DNA of 64,000 nucleotides. Source: Solenopsis invicta (Eukaryota; Arthropoda; Insecta; Hymenoptera; Formicidae). The DNA lies in assembly GCF_016802725.1 (NCBI RefSeq), contig NC_052671.1:18521231-18585230 (forward strand). The letters run 5' to 3'. The notes under the pieces are model-generated. The model was not told where the DNA came from and made no database searches. It saw only the letters and a program-made list of their open reading frames with translations. Positions 56,216 to 64,000 of the stretch are shown piece after piece (the stretch's first letter is position 1; each line of letters begins with the position of its first letter). Made by a program: the position numbers and the translations under genes.

Positions 56216-56489
56216 AAAAACATTCAATATCGAGATTCGTGTATATTTGACGGCAGAACATTTTTATTCAGTTTCAGAAGAGTTTGAAATTTTGTACATT
56301 TTTGTATTATAAAGCTCTCCAATTGAAGCAATTAATCAAAGCGGGTCAACTGCTTTATTCGAAAACGTTATGGTCCGAATTCATAGTCGATTTAGAAAAT
56401 CGACCATGTATTCGGATTTATATCATTTTATGTTTATCATTTATATATAAATTTCTATCGGCTCCAACAGAAAGTTGTTTCAAAAAACC

Positions 56490-56536
56490 GCTCCAATAGG
56501 AGCTTGTTTTTTAAAATAAGCTCCTATTGGAGTGAT
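56490..56536. repeat. short hairpin
   Basis: CTCCAATAGGAGCTTGTTTT pairs with AATAAGCTCCTATTGGAG across a few T/A bases, a near-perfect inverted repeat. Confidence 0.75.
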
Positions 56537-56552
56537 TGGAAAACATTATTAA

Positions 56553-56669
56553 GGCCCGGTTGTTCCACCTTTTGGTAAATTTAATTGTTAGGTAAATCTT
56601 TGCGGATCGCAAGGGTTTACCTAACAGTTAACATTACTTGATACTTACCAAAAGGTGGAACAACCGGGC
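56553..56669. mobile_element. 117-bp MITE with TAA duplication
   Basis: The ends GGCCCGGTTGTTCCACCT and its complement enclose a palindrome about 26 bases per arm. A second inner pair is TTGTTAGGTAAA / TTTACCTAACA. TAA flanks both sides (56550-56552, 56670-56672). It sits in intron 4 of the P-like gene. Confidence 0.85.
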
Positions 56670-58846
56670 TAATTGGTATACAATCCGGTACATAATAATA
56701 AGATGGATCAAAAAAATTAGAAATAATAAGATCGATTTTCAATTGTACATGAGTATTATATAATAAGATCACGTATATTTTTTAAAATTATGGTGATTTT
56801 TTCAGATCCAATTACCTGATCCTATCCAAGAAATCATAAAACGCAGGAAATCCGTAAAACAAAAATATTCTCCCGAATTAAGAGCATTCGCACTTACATT
56901 AAACTTTTATTCTGCGAAAGCCTACAATTACGTACGGAAAAGTTTTTGTAACCTTCTACCTGAACCCTCTACCATTCGAAAGTGGTATTCAGTATTGAAT
57001 GGACGCCCTGGATTCACCGCTGAAGCATTTGAAGCTCTAAAGTGTCAGGTTAAAAAAAATGACAATCCGGTTCTATGCAATCTCGTAATAGATGAAGTAG
57101 CCATTCGACAACAAGTAACTTATGATGGAAAAAGATACTACGGACTTGTTGATTTTGGGATTGATCATAATAATGCTTTCGATATAGATTATTCGTGTAA
57201 AGCAACAAATGCCTTAGTGTTCATGCTTGTCGCAATTAATGGCCACTGGAAAATTCCTGTAGGATATTTTCTATTGAACTCATTAAATGGAGTTGAGAGA
57301 GCAAGTTTATTAGAAAAATGCCTAGAGTTAATAGAAATGACAGGAGTAGAAGTGCATTCCCTTACTTTCGATGGAGCTAGCGTAAACATAAATATGTGTA
57401 AATGTTTAGGGGCAAATTTTGAATTAGGGACTGCTTTTAAGCCATATTTTATTAATCCCAAAACGAAAAAAAAAGTTTTCTGTTTCTTTGACCCATGTCA
57501 TATGTTGAAACTAGTGCGAAACACTTTGGGCGATCACAAAATAATAAAACATAAAGATGCAAATATCTATTGGCAGGATATTGTGCTTTTACAAAAAATG
57601 GAGGAAGAAGAAGGGTTACGTGCTGGCACAAAATTGACCAAGAAACATATTTTATATGTAAATAACAGAATGAATGTCAAAATAGCTGCTCAAACTCTGA
57701 GTGAAAGTGTTTGTTCTGCTCTCAAGTTTATACACGAAAGCAAGCAATATAAGCAATTTTATTCTCCCGAAAAAACGGCCGAATTTTGCTCGGTATTTAA
57801 TAATGCATTTGATATTTTAAATGTACGTAGTCAATTTTCAAAGAGGTCGTAAAATACCTCTAACAGATGAAAGCTATGACAGCTTAAAAAGTCAGGCTGA
57901 TAAAATTATAGAATACATTAGCGATTTAAAAACTGTAAAAAATCAATCAATTTTAGAATGTACTAGAAAAACTGGCTTTTTAGGGTTTGTTATTTGTTTA
58001 CAAAATATGTTTGAATTATGGAATGTTTTAAAACAATTAAAATTAAAGTATTTATTGACATTTAAACTAATCCAAGATCATTTAGAAACTTTTTTTAGTG
58101 CCCTGAGAAGTCGGGGAGGATTTAACAACAATCCTAACGCTCAACAGTTTGAAGCAGCATACAAAAGATTGATGATTAGGCATGAAATTAATGCGTCGGA
58201 AAGGGGTAATTGCCTAATTAATGATATTCATATATTACATGTACCTTCAACAAGCAAAAAATACTCCGATCCTATATACGACAAATCGCATGATTTTGGA
58301 ACAGTTGCCGATATACAATTTGATCACGATTATTTAGATTCGTTGTGGTCTCTCAATCCGTACGTGGAAGATGTTGTAAAATATATTAGTGGATTTGTCG
58401 TAAAAAAATTGACTCGTGATAAAAAAATGTGTAAGACGTGTGCCTCTTTCTTAATATCCATGAATAATACCTCACACTTAATCACATTAAAAAATAGAGG
58501 AAAATTGAGTATTCCTTCGGAAGACGTAGTAAGAATTACAAACCACTGCGAAAAAATTATAAGACAAAATAGTCATTTAATTTTTGTTAAAAAAAATATA
58601 AAAGATATCTTGGCGTTAAAAATTTTTAACGCTGTGAGTAATTACAGTTTTACGCAAGATGCTATGTTTGAGCATGTAAGAAGCCAAGATATCTTTGACA
58701 ATCATAAAGTACAGCTAATAAAATGCATTATCGAAATTTATATTAAAATACGTTTGTATCACGAAGCGAAATTTTCAGGTGACGCTGAAAAGAAACAATA
58801 TATACGCCACAAATATTCAAAACTTATACATTTCTACCATCAATAA

Positions 58847-59113
58847 ATTATATATAAAGTATTTTTCTAGAAATTTTTAATTATTATTATTATTATTTTA
58901 TTTTATAACGTAGAATTAGAGAGAACTTAGTAACACATGGCGCCTCATTTAGCACATGCGCAGAGAGAAGAAAAGTCCCTGAGCAGGATAGAAATATATC
59001 TTCTGTCTCTCAGATGATGCTCACACTCTCCACCTATTGCCAGAGTAGGCTATTCCCCTTCCATTAGTATAAGTTCTATGTTCTCCACCCGGTGAGTGAT
59101 CTCTGGGTGACTG
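58847..59113. other. 3' flank and right inverted-repeat region of the P-like element
   Basis: After the stop the sequence is A+T-rich to about 58930. Then 58957-59095 is the inverted relative of 45490-45605 (GCGCAGAGAGAAGAAAAGTC and CATTAGTATAAGTTCTATG). Confidence 0.7.
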
Positions 59114-60160
59114 GGTAAATCTTTGACTATATAAATATGGACTGCTAGTACCCCTCCACTTTCCTATGTTTTCGTGTAAGAAAGATCTGCAACGCTTCCA
59201 TCTCCTAAGTGGCAGAAATGTGAAACAAAAAAGCGAGACAGCAATAGTAGAAAATCAGAAAAGAAAGAGACGGAATACAATATATCGCTTTGAATTTATA
59301 CGTTCAATCCAAAATATGCGATTATATTTCTGTAAAATAAGAATTAATTTTACTAAATTAAAAAAAAATAAATATAAAATATACACATTTTATTATTAAA
59401 GATATATTTAAAAAAATTAGATAATTAATATATATATATATATAAAATAATAAAATATATAAAGCAAAAAATAGAAAGTAATTAAAAATAAAAACAAATA
59501 AGTGATGTCATAAATAAAAGGAAGCCTCATTAGAGAACCGTCATTTTCGGGTAATAAAGTGTACAGTATAAATTATTGCCCGCTGAAAATAACAGTTTTA
59601 ATTAAATTACGTCTTATGAAGTCTTTGTGTTCATTCAACGTAATTATTTTACCTTCATAAGCTAATTTAACGTTCAAATAATACGTAATAATTAATTTTA
59701 TTATTACATATTTGTGATTCTCTAATATTTCTAGATCTTTAATATGTGTGTCAAAGTTAATAAATAATGTATCTAATTTTAAATTTCTTAATGTTTCTTG
59801 AATCATTGTAAGAATTATATTTCTCATTTTTAATTTATTTTCTAATTTAAAAAAATTAAAAAGTTTTGGTTACAATGCAATTAACTAATAACTTACCCAA
59901 AAAATGGTACAGAAATGTGTTTCCCCTTTACACTTTTATATTTGGTTGATTTACAACCATTTATAAAACAATATACTACCATTGTATTATATCACTCAAT
60001 CGCACAAATGTTTATTACTGTCGCGTATAAAAGCCACACACCACACCATATGTTATTTTATACTGGAAATCGTCGCTTAGGAGATGATGGCGCTGTAAAT
60101 GTTTCTTACAGCCTAAAAGAGCCAACTAGCAGTCCATATTTATATAGTCAAAGGGGTAAA
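59114..60160 (-). mobile_element. non-autonomous P-like element in the right flank
   Basis: TTTGACTATATAAATATGG with ACTGCTAGT (59121-59148) is repeated inverted at 60126-60154, giving arms of about 35 bases. The interior has a minus-strand transposase C-terminus (59573-59827). It interrupts the terminal region of the larger P-like element. Confidence 0.65.
59573..59827 (-). pseudogene. P/THAP9-like transposase C-terminal fragment
   Basis: The 84-codon minus-strand ORF contains ILENHKYVIIKLIITYYLNV and ends KTVIFSGQ. It parallels IFDNHKVQLIKCIIEIYIKI and LIHFYHQ at the extreme C-terminus of the gene at 58846. Only the C-terminal tail remains. Confidence 0.6.
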
Positions 60161-60207
60161 TGGGCGGAGCTAATAAAAAGCTCCCTAGTGGTTTATGGAA
60201 TCTGAAC

Positions 60208-61078
60208 GCACTCTCAAATATTGGGTGTTTAGCAAATAACGCTGAGAAATAGTAACATAAATATCTCAGATTCAGAATAAATTACATAATAAATTAAGAT
60301 AAACGATAAAGATAATACATAAATATTTTACTATAAATATTCTTATCAATATAACTAAAGTAGATGAAAATTAAATGTTAGTAGAATAGGACGAATCAAT
60401 TTAAACAATGAAAATAAATTTTTATTTTAACAAATTAGATGAAGATATATATTGCGCATATCATCTATTATATGTATAGGCTTGTTTTCTATTCCTGCAC
60501 TAGACTGCACTGGAACGTTCCTTCTTGTTTTTACTAACTTTCAAATATATATCTATTTCACTTTAAGTGCACACTAATTCAGGGAGTTCAGGAACAGAAA
60601 ACAAACAGTATATTTTATTAGTATCAGAAAATATTTAATAATACTAAAAATCTTTAACATACTAATCTCAAATATAAATATTTATATAACGGTTTTGTGA
60701 GACTGTAGACCAAGAAACCTTACATTAATAGAATAAAAGATTAATATTTATTAATCTGTAATTACATAAACAGAATAATAAACAAAACGTTTAAACTTTA
60801 CTTGGTTATTAACGTTTTTCTTTATTATATTTATACATTTTAATTTTTATTTACTAATAATATTTTAAATTAAATTTATTTTTTTATTTCAAATTTGTTT
60901 TAAATATACGAGCTTTATCACAAATATATAGAAATTTTTATAGCGATACATTTTGGAACGCACCTTTACGTCACCCACCCGTTTCACCCGGCTCAAGGAC
61001 CCATGTGGTTTTTCCACTCTCTCGGGATAGACAGAGTGATAAAGTGAACGACCCATCTAATGTCCGGTAGGGGCACTC
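60208..61078. other. A+T-rich, no gene recognised
   Basis: No ORF or repeat is recognised, except a G+C-richer segment at 60958-61078 leading into the MITE. Confidence 0.6.
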
Positions 61079-61081
61079 TAA

Positions 61082-61240
61082 TAGCGTTTTTCATTGGGAA
61101 AACTAGTGCGCACTGAATGTGCACTTGCTACAGGTAATTGGGCGTTTCCGTTGGCACTGTCATCGCGCAAACCAAAACGTCCAATTGCCAGCGGCGAGTG
61201 CACACTCAGTGCGCACTAGTTTTCCCAATGAAAAACGCTA
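61082..61240. mobile_element. 159-bp MITE with TAA duplication
   Basis: The ends TAGCGTTTTTCATTGGGAAA and complement continue through ACTAGTGCGCACTGA, giving arms of about 37 bases. TAA flanks both sides (61079-61081 and 61241-61243). Confidence 0.88.
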
Positions 61241-61480
61241 TAAAGGAATCTGAACGCTCTTTAGGTGCCTGGGTGGACTCGGGTGGGGAATCTGAACGCA
61301 GCCTATACTGTGCTTTGATTCTGTCCATGGGAAAATTTTCCAAACTGAGAAGTCGCTATCTTTCTACATACTTAAGCCTGCCGCAGACGATACGTTTTTT
61401 CTTACGAGATTGCTTACGTGCTCCTATACTGGCAGTCTTACGTGCTCCCGTACTGGAAATGGGTAGCTTACGGGCTACGC

Positions 61481-62755
61481 TAGAGTTGGTATAAAGAGAG
61501 TTGAGACAATTACCCGGAAATCGCCATTAAGGGGGAAAATATATATCTACCTAGCGCTAATTTCAAAATATGAGCAAGCAATACTGTGTAACACAATGTA
61601 TATACAATTCAATGCTTTCTAATTTTGACACAATCATACAAAGCCGTTTTTTCGTATACAGCGAACATTCTTAACCTTAATTTCTGCACAATTTTGAAAA
61701 CCATGTCAAATGATCGATATTATTTATTCATGAGAGGTCGAATACATCTAGCTTTGATAGAAGCAGTGTTTTACGAGTTGATATTGTGTAATACTGTGTC
61801 ACACAGTATATGACTATGTTTTGTTGCTGGAAAGCTCTCAATAACAATGAAACAAAATTTTAACTTTAAATAATCATTACTTTTTTTAAATATATATAAG
61901 TTTTTTACATTTTGAGTTCTACGACTTACAATTAGAATTATATAATTTAAAAAGATTATTTTAAGGAGATTTTTATTTTATGTAGCAGAAAGATTATGCT
62001 AAAAAAAAATTAGTTTTATAAATATATCAGGATCAAATACTTAACTCAATCATCTTAAATTTCTCGTAAATTGTTATATAAAAAAAATGTTTAAAAGAAA
62101 AATTATATGTTAATAAAAAAATAATTATTACATTAAAGTGTTTTGACATCCTTCTGCTGCACAATGTACCATCTCACTAAACAATGTGTACAGAAAGACT
62201 ATTTAACATATTTTCTTTAATATTATTCATTAGTTTACATATAACATGACAATAATATTGGAATAATAAATAAAATGTTAACAATAAGAAATAAAAAAAT
62301 AGATAAATTTTTAAAACAATTTGAGATTATATATCATTTGTATATCATTATTTTTATTATTTATTAAGAAAAAGTTAACTTTTTGGCTTTAAAAAAATAT
62401 TGACAAAAATTACACTTGTGTAATTAATATTCTTTTCAGAATTAATATTCTTTCTAGAGTTGCAAAAAGGTTGCAAAAGAGTTTGTATCAACTGACACAC
62501 GTAAACACACTCTTCAACCAAAGATGATTAGGCTGCGTTCGGGAATACACACCAAGTTCTTCCGAGTATCATTTTATCCTTGTTTAACATTCAGTGAACA
62601 ACAAAGATAAAACGACAGTCCAAGGCACTCGGTGTGTACAGCTCTATTTAATCTACCTAACCTAACTGATAGCTAACCGGAAATTTCCCCCTTAATGGCG
62701 GAGCCAATCAGCATTAGGCACATACATTGTCGCAACTCTCTTTATACCAACTCTA
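61481..62755. mobile_element. non-autonomous hAT-like element, 8-bp duplication
   Basis: The ends TAGAGTTGGTATAAAGAGAG and complement (ending CTCTA at 62755) are flanked by GGCTACGC on both sides (61473-61480 and 62756-62763), a perfect 8-bp duplication. Subterminal CCGGAAATYGCCATTAAGG words are also inverted (61519-61540, 62677-62702). The interior is A+T-rich and lacks a transposase; it includes a small inverted-repeat element at 62531-62643. Confidence 0.88.
62531..62643. repeat. ~113-bp inverted-repeat element
   Basis: ACACACCAAGTTCTTCCGAG on the left pairs imperfectly with the complement of GGCACTCGGTGTGT on the right, and TTTATCCTTGTT pairs with AACAAAGATAAA around a short centre. Confidence 0.65.
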
Positions 62756-62899
62756 GGCTACGCTACTGGCTCGCGTACTGGATTTTCCTCGCGTAATAGA
62801 TCATGTCCTATTTTTCTTACGTGATTCTGCACTGGTTTATTGTGAAAGCCAATCAGGACGCAGTCTTATAGGTTATACTGGGTTATACCAGGTTATACT

Positions 62900-62997
62900 G
62901 GCTGTGTTCCGTTTTTACTGGCAGTACTGAAAATTTATAGTTCACGTCACATATACTATACATTTTCAGTACTGGCAGTTAATATCGGAATACAGCC
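62900..62997. mobile_element. 98-bp MITE with ACT duplication
   Basis: GGCTGTGTTCCG and GGCAGTACTGAAAAT are mirrored by ATTTTCAGTACTGGCAG and CGGAATACAGCC. ACT flanks both ends (62897-62899, 62998-63000). Confidence 0.8.
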
Positions 62998-63625
62998 ACT
63001 GTCGAAGTGTTGTCAAAGTTCAAACGTGAATTCACTTCGCAAACATAACATCGTGCAGAAATGAAAAGACTTCAAAATAGTCCAAAGAAAGTATTTTATG
63101 TTTAATAGAGGCCTACTAATAAGAACCATGTTTATATACGATAAACACACCAAATTACCATAATAAACACAGTAAAAGTGAGGCATTAAAGAATGTATTG
63201 ACTGTCGACTCCATAAACGTCGGCGATATTTATTTCGTTGTCGCAATTTTTCAATAATTAAAAAAAATGCAATTTTACGACAATGTACAACTGTTGCAAT
63301 AATTTCATCCATCTCATCCATATTTAAGCGTGCCGCTTCTATGAAACAAATTTCAGTTGCTTAGCCCGTACGAAAACTCGCACCGTGTGAAGCCACGGCC
63401 AGTAGCACTGCCAGTACCATTGCCCGTACGGTAGCAAGTAAGAAAATCCAATTAGAAATCCAGTAAGAAAAAACGTATCGTCTGCGGCAGGCTTTACAGT
63501 ATGATTAACGTAACGACCAATAAACTCTAGTTGTTTCATTAACCATGAACTGCGAATATATAGAAAGTGGTGACTTCTCAGTTTAGAAAAGTTCCCCATG
63601 GACAGAATCAAAGTCCTTGGGTATA

Positions 63626-63814
63626 CAGTCGTGAGCTAAAAGGTTGCAACACATTTTCTTCGATGGTTTTTGGAATGTAGACTTGCTCATCGATCGGCGA
63701 ACGTAATTGGTTGGATTCACAGATAAGAACCAATTACGTTCGCCGATCGATGAGCAAGTCTACATTCCAAAAACCATCAAAGAAAATGTGTTGCAACCTT
63801 TTAGCTCACGACTG
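63626..63814. mobile_element. 189-bp near-perfect palindromic MITE (mariner-type)
   Basis: Two arms of about 87 bases are complementary with essentially no mismatch, from CAGTCGTGAGCTAAAAGG to the complement ending 63814. They enclose a centre of about 15 bases. TA flanks both ends, as for Tc1/mariner elements. The near-perfect arms suggest recent origin. Confidence 0.93.
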
Positions 63815-63828
63815 TACACTGATGGGTC

Positions 63829-64000
63829 TAAGGCCGGTATTCATAGTCGAGTCACAGTATAACCAGTAGCGGCACTTCATGTCGGTCCTTTTGATGTTGG
63901 TGTCCAATATCACGTGACATGAAGCCATGTTCTTGGTAGTAGCAACGCGCAAATCTTTAAATTGTGGAAAAGAAACGCAATAATAAAACAAAATATTTTA
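63829..64000. other. possible MITE left end, cut by the window edge
   Basis: The sequence starting GGCCGGTATTCATAGTC resembles a terminal-repeat start, but no partner end lies in the window. No gene is seen. Confidence 0.3.

Larger units (their letters stand above)
45725..58846 (+). pseudogene. THAP9/P-element-like transposase gene, five inferred exons, three lesions
   Basis: The enzyme family binds transposon ends by a THAP finger and excises them with an RNase H-like core. Inferred exons: 45725-45739 plus 51319-51359 (split by the PLE), 54348-54536, 54658-55256, 55415-55692 and 56806-58846. Donors (GTAAGT, GTATGT, GTGAGT, GTATAT) and acceptors agree in phase throughout. THAP residues are C5 and C8 (KYCVLC), W in KTKWLKFC, and CSNHF. 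A 23-residue repeat region, a basic coiled coil (KKQRRKILTLQQQ) and the catalytic part (NLVIDEVAIRQQ, LTFDGASVN, FFDPCHMLKLVRN, FFSALRSRGGFNNNPNAQ) follow. Total is about 1,053 codons against about 900 for vertebrate THAP9, partly because of the repeats. Lesions are the PLE in exon 1, TAG at 55163-55165 where sister repeats have TCG, and one extra base near 57840. Confidence 0.85.
45473..60207 (+). mobile_element. P/THAP9-like DNA transposon carrying nested insertions
   Basis: The left terminal region (45473-45620) and the region after the gene (58950-59095) are inverted relatives. Shared words include CATAGAACTTATAGTAATGG (diverged) and CAGGGACTTTTCTTCTCTCTGCGCATG split over two blocks. The outermost left word TGCGTTCAGATTC recurs inverted at 60193-60205 and also at about 61247 and 61289, so the exact right end is uncertain. 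Inside lie a five-exon transposase gene, a PLE pair in exon 1, a mariner in intron 1, an LTR-like repeat and a MITE in intron 4, and another P derivative near the right end. Without these inserts the element would be roughly 5 kb. Confidence 0.6.
61313..63613. mobile_element. inverted-repeat element carrying a hAT-like insertion
   Basis: CTTTGATTCTGTCCATGGG at 61313 is mirrored at 63595-63613. Further mirrored words are AACTGAGAAGTCGC, and GCCTGCCGCAGACGATACGT with TTTTTTCTTAC (61378-61408 and 63466-63492). A fragment of the same end occurs at 10405-10458. The right half has short repeats of CTTACGTGCTC/TACTGGCAGT type. The minus-strand ORF at 63013-63321 has no recognised motif. No transposase is recognised. 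Confidence 0.65.

Noticed and set aside
57821..57852. A tiny intron instead of a frameshift in exon 5 of the P-like gene
   Set aside because: A GTACGT donor exists, but the nearest usable acceptor would leave an intron of about 25 bases, too short for known insect introns. A one-base insertion explains the data better.
61138..61494. 118-codon plus-strand ORF
   Set aside because: It crosses a MITE and the start of two other inverted-repeat elements, so it cannot be a conserved gene.

Overview
The window is non-coding-poor, A+T-rich eukaryotic DNA made almost entirely of transposable elements stacked inside one another. The element set (piggyBac, hAT, P/THAP9-like, Tc1/mariner, Gypsy with a baculovirus-F-like env, Copia, APE-type LINE, Penelope-like elements and many MITEs), the spliced transposase genes and the lack of any bacterial-style operon point to an insect nuclear genome. 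An ant or other hymenopteran is my guess, but the sequence does not prove it. I recognise no host gene with confidence.

Layout. 0.1-2.1 kb: a large fold-back palindrome and a TG-rich microsatellite. 2.2-4.57 kb: a frameshifted piggyBac transposase whose 3' end is a clean GGG-TTAA. It lies in the integrase of an errantivirus-like Gypsy element (4.57-8.4 kb) that also carries an env remnant and, unusually, two acidic antisense ORFs. 8.4-9.55 kb: a short P-like element. 9.55-13.66 kb: palindromic MITEs and a three-layer nest of elements, each with an apparent 3-bp target duplication. 14.9-18.9 kb: a minus-strand Gypsy relic with one LTR. 18.9-20.5 kb: LTR-like repeats, a tRNA-like sequence and THAP exon debris. 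20.57-22.7 kb: an old Penelope-like element (PLE). 23-27.3 kb: a minus-strand Copia relic with its 5' LTR. 27.8-37.1 kb: a LINE split by a hAT element with a perfect 8-bp target duplication. 37.1-38.4 kb: an unclassified element. 38.4-41.9 kb: a decayed THAP/P-like transposon. 42.5-43.4 kb: an unassigned proline-rich minus-strand ORF.

45.5-60.2 kb is the most informative part. A P/THAP9-like transposon gene of five inferred exons (about 1,050 codons) has an interrupted first exon. A head-to-head pair of almost identical PLE copies, one with an intact 875-codon RT/GIY-YIG ORF, sits at codon 5 with a perfect 12-bp target duplication. A complete mariner element (DD41D spacing, one nonsense codon, 12 x 41-bp minisatellite inside) occupies intron 1. 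A MITE and an LTR-like repeat sit in intron 4, and a second P derivative sits in the 3' flank. Besides the PLE insertion, only one nonsense codon and one 1-base frameshift separate this gene from a continuous reading frame.

61.0-64.0 kb: more inverted-repeat elements, including a non-autonomous hAT-like element with an 8-bp duplication and a near-perfect 189-bp palindromic mariner-type MITE. The insertion order can be read directly from the target duplications, so the window works as a stratigraphic record of transposon activity. The youngest visible event is probably the PLE pair.
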